From assembly GCF_032062135.1 (NCBI RefSeq), contig NC_092868.1:51789798-51853797 (forward strand): 64,000 bases of DNA, given 5' to 3'. Shown here one piece after another: positions 25,319 to 36,660 of this stretch; position 1 is the stretch's first letter, and the number at the start of each line of letters is the position of its first letter. The notes beneath the pieces are model-generated. The model saw nothing but the letters and a program-made list of their open reading frames with translations. It ran no database searches and was not told where the DNA came from. The position numbers and the translations under genes were made by a program. This DNA is from Pyxicephalus adspersus (taxonomy: Eukaryota > Chordata > Amphibia > Anura > Pyxicephalidae).

Positions 25319-27085
25319 CACATCTTTTTTCCAATGAGTATTTTGGGAACTGCCAAAAATAACAACATTTAGCTACGGACATTTGTCCAAATTTTCATCT
25401 GAAGTTCGAGGTCAATTCTTTTTCTCAATTCCAGCCCTGAAACTTGTATGTTAATGTTCTGCCCCATGTTTCATGCTTGTTCCAGATTACCAGTGCAGAA
25501 CATATCTGGGTTCTGGATTTACCCTGGAATATGGGGTTCATGGAGTCAGTGGAGTGCCACATCAGTTTTGACTATTATGGATGGCAAAAATTGAGAATTT
25601 TCATTTTGTGAAAGTATTTAGTTACCAATTTTTTTAGTTTATTGCAAAACCCTGATTTCATATTGTACTGTATTATCCCTGAATCATATGGGAATAGTAA
25701 CAGGTTCAAAGTGAAAAAAGTAAAATTTATATTTTGTTCCTAAAATCAAGGTTACAATACAGTCAGGAAATTACATTTTTTGGCTACCTATTGACTTGAA
25801 AAACCCACTGAACATGGTATTGTTACCAATATAGCTGGGGGACTTTTAGGAGCCTCTTGTTCATAGGCTTTTATTTTTCAAACAAACACTTGGGACATGT
25901 TCCCATATATTTCTTTACACACTTCCATCCCGCACCAAGCAGGTTTGGTCACAAGTGTACATTTAATGGATGTTTATAATTCAATAATTGTATTGTATGT
26001 TTTGTACTGTATTGCCCTATGGCGGAGTTTATTATTTATTATTTTTTTTTATTATTATTATTTATTTTGTTCCAAAATCAAAGTTAAAATACAGACCGTA
26101 TTTGAATTATAATTTCTTTAACAATTCTTCAGTTGCATAGCCAATGGCTATTCAATAAACATTGGCTTAACAAGTCATTTAATGATTATTCTAATAAATT
26201 GATTTCTGGAAAGATTACAGACTTTAAAACAATTTCACTTGGAACATGTTCCCACAACCCCTAATCATCACAGCAATTTTGCTGACAATACTGTGTTCAG
26301 AAGGCTTTGAAATTACCTTTGAAATGGCAACATTTTTGTGAAATCTTTTTCAACGACAATAGGATATTTGCAACAATTTCCAAAAATTCTGCCTATTCCT
26401 ATTGGCTATTGAACTTCAGTAAATCATCAAATTTTGGACTTTAAAGTGGCTTTTTTCTATTTGTATTCTCATATGGTGTCACCATTGCCACGTCCCTGCC
26501 TTCTGGCACATCTGGGATATTTTTGTGCCAGGAGAGTTTTTGATTTCCAGCAGTAACCTTCAGATCAATGGGCGGAATTCTGATTTATGGAGACAGTGTT
26601 GCTCCAGTTGAGTCACCAATTTCCGGGAAGAATTATATTTAAGGTCAAGCGGATGTCGTGAGTCATTGCGGAATGATAGCGGAGGGAATCCATGAGGAGG
26701 AAATGGTTGGAATGGTGGATCTAAGCAGTTTACTCACAGCTGTATTAATATGAACCGAGGTTCAATGGTTTATTAAACCTATTCAATGTCAGCAGAGTTC
26801 TAACAAGCCCCGCCTCTCCGCGCGTTCACTCAGCGATGATCAACACCCATTTTCAAAGTTATTGTATCCATAATGTATCCATAATGTTTGGCCTGGAGTG
26901 GAAAAATGGTGAAATGCCAACTACAACCTGCAAAGCCGCACCAGCTGTTGTCAAAGAAGCCTGTCTGCTTCTTATATATGTGGGGGGTAAACTAATCATC
27001 CCTATTGCCCAAAGGAGGGGCAGATAGGATAGAAATGTTCCAAGGATAGGCAACATAGAAGTAGGGTTGTCATTGTTATCACTCT
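25319..27085. other. No supported feature
   Basis: AT-rich unique sequence with a short simple tract of T and A near 26030-26070. No recognisable gene or element. Confidence 0.5.
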
Positions 27086-27670
27086 ACCCGCAGATCATCT
27101 GCTCAGCAAGCTGCAGCATCCCCTGCCTCCCTTTAGCCATAAAGTTTTCCCCATTCTTGGCATCCCCTGCACAGAAACTGGGGCTGTCCACAGCTGAAGG
27201 CGATTCTGTAGTATGTGCTGGAGCCAATGAGCAGATTGTTTAATCCTGTCCTGCCATTGGCTGCTGGTCCTTTATAAACCTCTTCCATTCCAGGCTCAGG
27301 TTGCTGGATCCTCAGTGCATTTCTTGCATCTTTCCCTTCTGATTTTATGGATTTGACCTCAATTCTGGCTTATCTGCTGCCTGCCTCGAATTCAGTCTGT
27401 TCACCTTACTCACCTTGGCTCGCTGTGTTCTGGACTGATAGCCATTCCTATGCTGAAGTCATCAGATCTCTGTCACCCCCTGTTGGGGAGAGCCAGGGGC
27501 TGCATCCTGGTGACCTCCTTGCAGCAATGAAGTCTGGTGGCCACTAGGGTCACTGGCCCATCATTCCTTGTAGGGTGTGCTGGTGAAGTGCAGGGGGTCA
27601 CTTAGATTCCATACCTCAGGTGTGTCACCTGCCAGGGGGAGGTGACCTGTAACAGCCACCTATGAAAAGC
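27086..27670 (+). mobile_element. Possible decayed LTR (Gypsy-like)
   Basis: GC-richer sequence with a TATA-like tttataaac, a run of ctgcctgcctcg-type words, and gacctccttgcagc. I associate this texture with amphibian Gypsy LTRs. I could not find a paired LTR, a primer-binding site or a target duplication. Low confidence. Confidence 0.25.
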
Positions 27671-27879
27671 GCTTGTTGCCAGTGTCAATTATTGGAAGAA
27701 CATAAGACAGGTTGTATTTATAAGAAAAGTTGGTAACTTTATATACAAAATATTTATTTTTGAACAAACATCTGGTATGTACTAAATATTAGGATTATCT
27801 AAAAATGGGAAAAATTGAGAGCAACACAACTCGATTTGTGAATTTCCCCCCCCCCCCCCTCTTTATACACCATCCGTCT
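27671..27879. repeat. Poly-C tract and AT-rich filler
   Basis: A run of about 15 C lies at 27846-27860. The remainder is AT-rich. Confidence 0.6.
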
Positions 27880-28395
27880 GTTACTTGCAACGTTTCATGG
27901 CTGTTCTGTGATTTGCTCGCATGTAATTGGTAACAAACACACGCTGAAGAAGGAGGCTTGCACGGCCTGGTTTTATTTTACAAGTCGGATAACAGGGCCC
28001 GAGGGCGCCTTAGATAAAGCATAAAATGCGGCCCCGGCAGCCGTCTCAGTAAATTGGTTCGGAAGTGGCTTCAGGCTCCTGTCACGGGTGGATGTGCGTG
28101 TTACAGAAGGCCGTGGTGGCTCTGCAGACACCATAGGCGCATGGAGTGTGACTTGACAGGAGCTGAGGGTGCTGTTTGAGCTCGGGCCTGAGCTACGGGC
28201 CGTCCGTCTGTTCCCTTTACATCCATCACTCAGCGTAGGCCTCCGATCTCATTAAACAGCAGAGTTGCCGCGGGGTTTGCTCAGAATCCGCTCAAATGGT
28301 TATTACTGTCCCCGCGGCATTTCAGATTTATGGACGCGTTCCACTTCTACCTCTCCGACTTGCCACCCGTTTAGGTAGAATTATCTAATAAATCT
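27880..28395. other. Candidate conserved non-coding block with GC palindrome
   Basis: The most CpG-dense unique stretch in the left half of the window. It includes a perfect 9-bp inverted repeat, gccgcgggg at 28267-28275 and ccccgcggc at 28310-28318. No frame with splice signals was seen. It could be an enhancer, a small CpG island or an unrecognised exon. Confidence 0.35.
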
Positions 28396-28739
28396 ATCTG
28401 ATTCTCCTCTCAAAGCAGATGAGAGAATTAGACTCTATTTCTGCTTTTTTTAGTGTATATCCAAGCAAAAACTTTTATTTTTTTACTTTAGTTTGAAAGG
28501 GGAAGGATTAGAGTCCCTCGGGGGTGTAAATATCACTGATGGGGGAGGAGAAACCAGGAAGCTGCTCTGTCATTTGTTGGCCTCATTAAAGCCTCTGCAG
28601 GGGAGGGAAGATGATTGTAACTGGCTGGTTGGTGGTCCAACGAATTTGATTGGTGGCATTTGCTGGATTTAGCCCCACGTGCAGAGAGAGGGAGGAGAGC
28701 CAGAGAAAGAAAAACCTGCGAGTTCAAAGTACAGAATGA
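28396..28739. other. No supported feature
   Basis: A 104-codon minus frame enters the neighbouring foldback element and is unlikely to be real. Confidence 0.5.
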
Positions 28740-28922
28740 GCCTGATTTATAAAAGCTCTCCAAGGCTGGAGAGGATACACTTTCATCAGTGAAGCTGCGT
28801 GATCCAGCAAACCAGCAATGGATCTGGTTCAAAGGAATCCATTCCAAGTTTTTTGGATCACCCAGCTTTATTGATGAAAGTGTATCTTCTCCAGATTTGG
28901 AGAGCTTTAATAAATCAGGCCC
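28740..28922. mobile_element. Foldback MITE, copy 3
   Basis: The most symmetrical copy. Left arm: gcctgatttataaaagctct and ggatacactttcatcagtga. Right arm is its complement, ending agagctttaataaatcaggc. The centre is short (about 20 bp), so the whole element should fold as one hairpin. Confidence 0.9.
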
Positions 28923-29454
28923 TATGTGTTAATGTGTTAGTGAATGTGCAGGCATGCAACTATCTCTGGGGAGGGGAACCTGGGATTGGAGAACCACAGG
29001 TTGCTGCAGCACAAAAACTTGCCATTCCCTTCCTGATGCCCCCGAAGAAGGGGGGGGGGTCCCCCTTATTTTCTAATTATGCTTTTACCCTTGTCAGGTT
29101 TTATATACCCTTGTCAGGTTTATACTGATAAATGGGGCACCGTTTGAAAAATGTACTCTATGATTTTACCATATAGGAAGTTAGGGAAATTCTGCACAGG
29201 GGACACTACAAAGAATTATATTTGACAAGGGAGAGGCTGCATTTGACCTGTTTTGTGTTGCGTTGCACTTCTTTGGATGCAGCAGGTGCAGGAATAGGAG
29301 GTAACCCCCTCTCTTTCTTCCATGGCCAGGTACAAAACCCCTGGCGGCCAAGGTGGGAGGAGGGTGATAAGTTTTTGCCATCAGAAATCAAATTTGCAGC
29401 TCCCTTATGTGCCGTCCTTGGATGCATAGAGGCATAAAAGGAATAAATCTATTG
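28923..29454. other. No supported feature
   Basis: A 10-base G run near 29048. Frames at 29181-29437 overlap on both strands. Nothing convincing. Confidence 0.5.
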
Positions 29455-29875
29455 ATTATGCGAAAGCATACTGCAGATTATTGACACCTCACTTGAGACA
29501 CGTTGCTTATAAATCCATTCATGAAGAAATAAATATATAAATCTTGTATTACACTCTAAAAAATGGCCAATTTTTAAAGTACCCAGCAGTCTGATGTTTC
29601 ACATTAAGATCCCAGAATGGGGGTTGGCGCTTTAAAAAAAAATCTAAATTTCAATACGTAATGACAAATCGAGAGACTTTGCAGACAAGGTTAAGAACGT
29701 CGGAAGCCTGACATTTTATTTAGGTAAAATATGGAGGCGTACGAGAGAGGAAGAATTGGAAAGCTATCACATTGCCGAGATTTCTAGTCAAAACGCAGAG
29801 TTGGATAATTAGATTTGTCACAGAAAAAGAAGGATGAGAGGGAAAGCGGCAGATATTCCGCTGTCATGTCAGGAT
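29455..29875. other. Candidate conserved non-coding block
   Basis: Unique sequence with CpGs (acgtcggaagcc, ggcgtacgagag, gccgagatt) and AT-rich stretches. No repeat signature. Inferred. Confidence 0.25.
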
Positions 29876-29975
29876 GGACGGCTTAGCCCAGCGTGCGTTG
29901 CTGCTAACTGGTAAATCATTGGAAAAATCACACACGTGTGCATATACACAAATGTACAATATATATTATATGTAT

Positions 29976-30302
29976 TTGGTGGCTCAGAGGTTAGCACTCT
30001 GACCTTTGCAGCGCTAGGTCCCAGGTTTGAATCTCCGCCAGGACAATATCTGCATGGAGTTTGCAGGTTCTCCCCCATGTTTGCGTGGGTTTCCTCCGGG
30101 TACTCGGGTTTCCTCCTACATTCCAAAACCATGCAGTTAGGTTAATTGGCTTCCCCAAAAATTGACCTTAGACTGTATTGAAGACATATGACTATGGTCA
30201 TTAGATTGTGAGCCCCTTTGAGGGACAACTAGTGACATGACTATGGACTTTGTACAGCACTGCGTATAACATCAGCGCTATATGAATACTGTGTAATAAT
30301 AA
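29976..30302 (+). mobile_element. tRNA-derived SINE, near full length (V-SINE-like)
   Basis: It has a Pol III box A (tggctcagagg, 29980-29990) and a box B-like ggtttgaatct (30024-30034). A conserved core follows at about 30052-30150 (gcatggagtttgcaggttct, gcgtgggtttcctccggg, ggttaattggct). The L2-type tail comes last (attgtgagcccctttgaggg, acagcactgcgta, gcgctatatgaat). This order of tRNA head, core and LINE-like tail is that of V-SINEs as I recall them. Confidence 0.88.
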
Positions 30303-30434
30303 TATATAGAATATTATATCTGTATAAATAATTATAGGAATTCATCGTTTCAGATTTGTAGTGACTGCATACCTGTTGGACCTGTTGTCTTCGCATTCTT
30401 TCCCATTATCCATTGGAGTAATTTATTAATATTA

Positions 30435-30462
30435 ATAAAAAGTGTGTGTGTATATGTATATA

Positions 30463-30500
<38 letters not shown>
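30435..30500. repeat. TG/TA microsatellite
   Basis: Alternating gtgtgtgtgtat and a long tatatata run, directly before a minus-strand retroposon tail at 30501-30540 (gtgctaacatattaggcagc). Confidence 0.9.
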
Positions 30501-30503
<3 letters not shown>

Positions 30504-30511
30504 CTAACATA

Positions 30512-30904
30512 TTAGGCAGCATTGTACATTAAATAGGGGGTACTGCTGTCCTGCAGCTGGATAAAGTCTCCCGGCTGTCCCAGTGCATTATTTTGCACAA
30601 TCCTTTGTTTCCGTATACCTGCAGCCAGTTCCGTACATAAAGCAATATAAGATGTTGAATCATCATGGAAGCCACTTTGGTCACGTAGCATGGAGCTTGT
30701 CCCTACCAAAATATAGACAGTTTTTGACAAACTTCCCTTAAATTTTAACCCTGTAGAATTTTTTCTGTCTGGACCAGTTCTAATGACTTCATCAGAGAGC
30801 CAGATCACTCGGAATACATATGAAGTCTTGACCAATGGGAACCCAGAAACCTGACATTGGCCCTTTCCATTCTTTACCTTATCCAAAAATAAGGGTAATT
30901 GCAC
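30512..30904 (-). other. Unrecognised 130-codon frame, faintly uroplakin-3-like
   Basis: This is the longest open frame in the window. Two short segments recall uroplakin-3 proteins: one with W-L-S-D-x-V-I-R-T near residue 35, and one with V-Y-I-L-V then D-D-S-T near residues 61-83. They occur in the reverse of the family order, and I see no transmembrane segment or splice sites. The first ~25 codons overlap a repeat that recurs near 14.6-14.7 kb, and the last codons overlap a retroposon tail at 30.5 kb. The frame is therefore embedded in repeats. It is most likely a captured gene fragment, a decayed repeat-encoded frame, or chance. I give it no function. Confidence 0.2.
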
Positions 30905-31039
30905 AATGTTACCAAGAAGTGTGCTGGGGCTTTAGAATGCATTCCCATTGTGCTATGGAGAAGAGGATAGGGGAAGGTGTTCTGTGGTATTTAAACATTT
31001 CTTGACTTAGGGTAACAAATCTGCTGCACAGAATCAGAT

Positions 31040-31754
31040 CAGTCTTTCTTGACTTATCATGGGGGACTTTTGGGTCTCGGGGAAACCCCTTTAAAAATTA
31101 CTATATCCACAGCTCACAGTAAACTAGTGTGGTGGTCAAGGTAAATAATTCCACCTGAGAGGACCCTGCCCAAAAGAGCTTACAATCTAAGAGCTGGGGG
31201 AAGTATCATACAATAGGAGGGAGATATGGAATGGGAAGTAGTGAGGGTTTAGGAGACAGAAGAAGACGGGTAGGTGAGTTTGAAAAGGTTTTAAGTGCAC
31301 TTTTAATGGAGGAGAAAGTAGGAACAAGCCGAATAGGACGGGGAAGACCATTCCAGAGAGTTGGGGCAGATCTAGAAATGTCTGGGAGCCATGCGTGTGA
31401 GGAGGTTAACAGTAAGGAAGTCATTAGTAAGTCATTGGAGGAGAGAAGAGAGCGGCTAGGATAGTATTTTTCTATCGTGTCGGAAAGGTAAGTGGGACAA
31501 AACTGTGTAGGGATTGAAGGCAAAGCACAGGAGCTTGAATTTGATTATAAGGTGAAATGGAAGCCAATGAAGAGAACTACAAAGAGAGGCAGCAGAAAGG
31601 GAGTGGTGGGAAGGATGGATGAGTCTGGTTGCAGCATTGATAATATAGAATGTCATCCTTACCGATCATTGGTGTCACCTAAACTGACCTGAGAGGTCCA
31701 AATCGGTCAAGGAATTCTAGCAACCTCTGGAGGAACATTGGTTGAGAAGTATTG
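31040..31754. mobile_element. hAT-like element interrupted by an L2 fragment
   Basis: The left end cagtctttcttgac and ttactatatccacagctcac match the element at 22952. After an interruption at about 31160-31648 the match resumes with aatgtcatcc, aaactgacctg, gaggtccaaat and ggttgagaagtattg. Only ~230 bp belong to the hAT-like element itself. No clear target duplication remains. Confidence 0.7.
31160..31648 (-). mobile_element. 5'-truncated L2-type LINE, C-terminal reverse transcriptase remnant
   Basis: On the minus strand, two overlapping frames together show the conserved tail of L2/CR1-group ORF2. First comes an A-x-R-L-I then L-H-W-L-P segment, then P-S-R-x-L-x-S-S-x-D-x-L, and finally P-T-L-W-N-G-L-P-R-P-I-R followed by S-x-K-S-A-L-K-T-F. 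A frameshift separates the first part from the rest. The polymerase core is absent, so the copy is dead. Confidence 0.85.
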
Positions 31755-33300
31755 GTCTAAATGTCCCTTTCTCAATCTTTGTACTACACTGGAACCTTCA
31801 AACTACTAACTTGGTCAAGGAAAACTCCTACTATAAGTAATCTATTGGGAATTAATGGAAAGATAACCCAGATACAGTACTGATCAGCATTTCAAAACAG
31901 CTCTTTCAATAACACTGGCTCTGGTACCATCCACATCTCAAGGAATCTTCGGCAATGTCCGAAGGAATATTTGTGCTCCTCGGAATCCTGGTTAAGAATG
32001 GTCGATCTGGAACAAGCGTGTTCCTGCCAGGGGAAAATAAAAAGCATAAAATGAAAACAAATGGAGCCACCACACCCAAAGCTGCAATAATGGACACAAT
32101 TGTTTCTTGGTCAATCAGAGTTGACCTTCCATGTTCTAGTTTTTGGTTACTGTACTTTGATCAACGTAATTACAAAAAAGAAAATCAGAATATTAAACTC
32201 GAGACGTCCCTCAAAACAAAAAAACAAAACCTTTTTAATCATGTCCAAAACGAGACGTTTCCAATAATCTAAGCCAACAGAAAGCCGTGAAAGGCATTTC
32301 TCCTGTTTATGGCACGGTGATTGCCCCAATAAATCCGGAGCTCCAATATAATATTTTCTGGATGTGAGAAATCCTCAGCATATGAGGCCAGCACAATAGA
32401 AGGATATTCGTTGACGATCCCCCCTGGAACACGGATCTGGAATTTATCAAAGTTTCTTTCTTTTTTTTCTTTGTCTTTTGCTCAGAGAAGATTGCTGCAC
32501 CCTGGATTGGCCGCTGTAACGCATCAAATTATCTCAATTATGGGTGCAAAAATGCCAGGTGTAGGACTTTTTATCTTTACAAAATGGCATGTAATTTGAT
32601 TTAATTGTGTTTTTGGCTGCTCTTTTTTTTTTTATATTGTATCTCCGTGGATGCATAGCTACAATTTATTTAATTGGTCTCACATTTAAAGACATTCCTG
32701 GCAAATTGTCAGTTCTATATGATGTCTGAAGTGGGCTGCAGAGCGTCGCAAACATGTCATTACTTAAGGGAAAGAGAGAAGTGAGGGTATAAATGTATAT
32801 TTTTTATCTTCTGGAAATCATATGTGGAAGAGAATTTTGTTCAATAATCCTAAATAGCACAGACATATTCTGTAGTGCAGTACAAAGGACCTTGAAGCAT
32901 TTACATCAATCCCTCCATCCACATTTACATTCAGTAAAGCAAACCTGTCATGGCAAAAATGAGATCTCTTGATCCTTTTTTAAAAATGCAATTTGTCTAT
33001 TTGATGAGGAATCCGCTCCTGATGAGCAGGTTTAAAGTCAGAGCTCATTATCTGCATACTTGTTCAGGGTCAATGTCACAAAAACGGGTTTATTTAAGAA
33101 GCCGTGAATCTGACTTTGACTAAAACATTCCCTGGTGGGGAATCTTCCAGGTCCATATGGTTTAATACCAGTATTTTATTCACCACCAGTGAATGTTTAA
33201 TCCATTGCTTTATAAATGGACCCCAAAGTATTGAAGCCAGTGTTCAAGTAATGACAGCCAGTCTAACATTATCCTAAATAGAATAGTAATGGCAGCCATT
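31755..33300. other. No supported feature
   Basis: AT-rich unique sequence with a poly-T tract near 32622-32633. Frames at 31906-32329 overlap on both strands. A short unique block near 33000-33130 shows nothing specific. Confidence 0.5.
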
Positions 33301-33304
33301 TGTG

Positions 33305-33306
<2 letters not shown>

Positions 33307-33350
<44 letters not shown>
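33307..33350. repeat. (TA)n microsatellite
   Basis: About 22 perfect TA units ending in cacacgg. Tyr-Ile frames over it are artefacts. Confidence 0.97.
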
Positions 33351-33355
<5 letters not shown>

Positions 33356-34399
33356 GGTATATATGTAAAAATGTACCCAACGCGTTTCGCATTTTATTCT
33401 TTCATTACATTACAAACCAAGGAATCCCTATTCCCTTTGCCATTGAGTGGGACATGGGATGTTTTGAGTGTTGAGGACAGAGCTGTTAATTTTGTTGGCT
33501 GAAAGAGCACCAATTCTCCTGGTTTAAAAGCCTAAAACTAAAGTTTAATTTGCTAATATGTTACCTTCCCCAGCTAATATGTTACTTTCCCCTGTTCCTC
33601 ACCCCCCCCCCCTCATTTAAATGCTGATGAAATTGCTAAATAAAATCTTCATATATCATTATATTTCTTACAAAGACATTATTACTTTGTCTCTGCACTG
33701 CAGACGGATCACGACTGGTGGGAGGGGCCGGCAGGGTACTGTGCGATATTTCGTATAAGAATGCCCTCATGTGATGCTGTCACACATCTAACTTGGGTTA
33801 AAAAAAGTCAATAAAAAAGATTAAAAATCTGCGTATCTAATACTATAAATCCATTGGTGATACAGAGGAAGGCGAAAAAAGTTCTCAAAACGCATGGTCC
33901 GTTTTCCCCAAACAGTTGTCTTTCTATTGGTTAGCAGTTGATGCTTTCTGTATGTAATAGACAGCAAGGAGCCCCCTAGTGGGTGTGTCTGTGAATTCCT
34001 CCCCTGAATCACAGGCAGGGGTTCTCAGATCTCCAAGGCACCAATACAGATCAGTATGGTGGACTGGTACACCAGAACAATGGCTGATAGAAAGCAGAAA
34101 CACTGAACTGGCTGAGCTCCCTGCAGGCATCTTACATTTTCATCTTTGGTAATTTTGATTCAAGCTGTGTTTTTTTCCAGGGTAACATTTACTGCTTGTT
34201 AACTCTACACCTTACATTGAAAATGCACATTAATCCGTGTTGTGGACGGGGGTGGGTATAATTTGTGCTATCATAATAAATTGTTGGGATTGTTAAGTAA
34301 CGGCGCATGATTTAAATTCAACTCATCCTTACATTTCATGTTTCTATATCAGGGAATGCGAGGAATGTTTAAACAGAGCAGCAGGGAGATAAGTCTGAG
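33351..34399. other. No gene; one acgcgtttcg motif
   Basis: Holds ccaacgcgtttcgc at 33378-33391 (see findings), a C run at 33603-33612, and a gaggaaggcgaaaaa word at 33866-33880 shared with 62.4 kb. Otherwise nothing recognised. Confidence 0.5.
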
Positions 34400-35160
34400 G
34401 GTGCTGAGCAAAATCCCCAGAATACCTGAAAAGGTTCAGCTTGTCCAGACTCTGCTTTGCCTTCAGATATTGCATAGTTGTTCTGGATTCTCTCCTAGAC
34501 TGAAATTCCTTTGATTTCACTTTACACTGGGAGCTTCTCACGATGTGCATTTGAAGCTGCAGCAAGTCAATTAGAGCCTGCCTTATTTCCTGGCTGGAGG
34601 ACGTCCAGCATCATCCAGCCCAGGGGTGTCACTCAAATACACAGTGGGCCAAAATTAAAATTTTAGACAAAGGGGCCAAACTTGAAGCTGAAATAGCACC
34701 ACTACTACAATTCCTTACATCAAGAAAAAAGTCCAAAGCGGGGCTTAATGTTATGAGTGGCTGAACTCCCTCTTCACTGTAATGGCACCGCCACTACAAT
34801 TCCCTGCGGCTTAGGCAGAGAGTCCGCTGGTCTATAGACGTGAGTGATGCCAGGAATTGTTGTAGCAGCGCTATTTAAATGCAGCGGCAGGCCGGCTGCA
34901 ATTCATATTTAGGATTCCTTTGAGGGCCAAAAAAAAGGACATTGTGGGCCAGATTTGGCCCATGGGCCAGAGTTTGACACCCCTGATCTAGCCCTTTGCT
35001 TCCCAGGATGACTGTCCCTGGCCATCCAAACCCATTGGATTTCAGTACTTTGAACCATGGAGGATCGGCATTACATGGGGGCATTTCAATACCTTCCATT
35101 TTCTTGGTGCTATGCACAGCACCCTGTTAGCTCCTCCCACCAGCCATGATCTAACTGCTT
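34400..35160 (+). repeat. Interspersed repeat (family A), interrupted by a hAT element
   Basis: Shares words in order with 39550-39850: ttgttctgg, ctgaaattcc, tttgatttcac, acactg.gagc, atgtgcatttgaa.ctgcagc, ttatttc.tggctg, catgggggcatt, ctatg.acagcaccct and ttagctcctcccacca. An inverted part lies at 37670-37740. Family unknown. Confidence 0.7.
34621..34985. mobile_element. hAT-type MITE, 365 bp
   Basis: Ends are caggggtgtcactcaaa and, from the right, CAGGGGTGTCAAACTC. The flanks atccagcc (34613-34620) and atctagcc (34986-34993) match at 7 of 8. The subterminal words gtgggcc and gggcca repeat at both ends. It sits inside repeat family A. Confidence 0.88.
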
Positions 35161-36107
35161 TGCATAGAGAAGCACATCACTGAGTCTAATAAAAATAGCA
35201 CATTGATAATGAACAAAAGAAGGGGCCAGTGAATCCTATTACAAAAGATATATAGCAATATATGTATATTGTGTGTGTATATAGCAATATATGTATATAG
35301 CAGGCAGTGCATCTCCTGCAGAAATCACATTTTCTCTTTAAACCAGAACTAAAAAAATAATGTCATCGGGCAGGTTCGTTATTGCAGGTGGTGTCCTTTC
35401 TTCATAAAGCACACCTATCTGCCTGATCTTTATCACCTTTTTAAAAAAACAGAGTTGTGCATGCACAGCCCAGCAGGTGGTGCTGTGATTTGTGGGGTAA
35501 CCCAGCATCCCCTGCAACGGCAGGACTGCATGAACTCCTGCACCCATGTGCAGGAGATATTTTATCACAGCTCAGACAATGAAGATGGCCAAAGATCAGA
35601 ATAAAGAAAAGGAAAATAAAGGAACTGAATAGGAGAAGAAATTAGTGACGCCGTGCAATGGAACGAGAACAGGCGAGAGTATTTGTTAAATTGTGATCAG
35701 ACAAGTGAGGTTACTTTTTTTCAGACATCACCTGTCCCTTCTGAGGACCTGCCTGGTCACAATTGTTTAATGTAAGTTCCCTTTAAGTTCCCCTGCGTTG
35801 GAAGCTGGTCTTGGGGTGTCACCCCGATATCTCCTTTGACTGCCCCAGTTCTCAGTAAGTTATCTTCAGCTGTCTCCCCCCACAAGTATGAATGATATTC
35901 CTTCACTAGCCAAGTAACCTGACCCCAGATATTTGCATCGTGTGCTCTCAATTCAGTTTATTGGATGCTGAGAAAGATTTATAATTTTGATGTTGTACCA
36001 GAGAGGGAAAGCTGAGCCTGGGAATGAATCGCTCTGCATGAATTGGGTGCTCCATGGGGACAGGTGACATACAACTGGTACTCTGCATTGCTGGGTGTCC
36101 ATTAGGG
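35161..36107. other. No gene; short TA/TG repeat
   Basis: A tatagcaatatatgtata word repeats twice at about 35248-35300. The remainder is unremarkable. Confidence 0.5.
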
Positions 36108-36660
36108 ATGAGCGAGCGAAATTTTAAAATTCAATCTCGTGTCAAATCGTGCTGTTCTCGCTTACCGAACATGTAAGCGAGAGCGGCCTGTGTAAATTCG
36201 GTCGTCGAGATCAAATTTTTTGGTTCCTGCAAGAGCAATCAGGGGAGTGGAGCTGACAGCTTTGCAGCCCTGTAGTATGTGTTCTTGGATAGAGATTCTC
36301 AAGAACACAGGAGTACCACAGCTGTGCTCATCATGAATGAATGCAGCCGTGGGAGTCATCCTGTGATGATTCCCACGGCTGCATTCATTGATGAGCACAG
36401 CCACAGGACTCACCCTGACAGGAGGAATACCACGGCTGCATTCCTGAATGCAGTCGTGGGAATCCTCCTGTGCGCGATTCCCGGGCACTAGAGGTTAAAT
36501 GAGACCAAACCCTTATTTAACCTCTAGTGCCCGGGGAGGCAGGAGGAGTACCACGGCTGCATTCATGAATGCAGCGGCGGTACTCCTCCTGTAATGATAT
36601 CCTCGATCTTCCGATTTCGCTGACCCATCAGAAGTTCGAGGAAATTTTCATGAGAATGTC
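36108..36660. repeat. Cluster of nested palindromes
   Basis: Several inverted repeats lie within 550 bp: tctcgcttac/gtaagcgaga (36156-36165, 36173-36182); a 21-bp perfect pair at 36480-36500 and 36515-36535 with a 14-bp loop; and repeated cacggctgcattcatgaatg units at about 36330-36470 and 36551-36590. The outer edges start near gggatgagcgagcgaaattt and end near gaggaaattttcatgag. Likely a compound non-autonomous DNA element, type unknown. Confidence 0.75.

Noticed and set aside
27347..27547. 66-codon + strand frame
   Set aside because: Lies in the putative decayed LTR and shows no domain.
29976..30050. Possible true tRNA gene
   Set aside because: Box A and B are present, but the fold is degenerate and it is joined to a SINE core and tail.
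33289..33502. Two + strand frames with Tyr-Ile runs
   Set aside because: Produced by the TA tract at 33307-33350.
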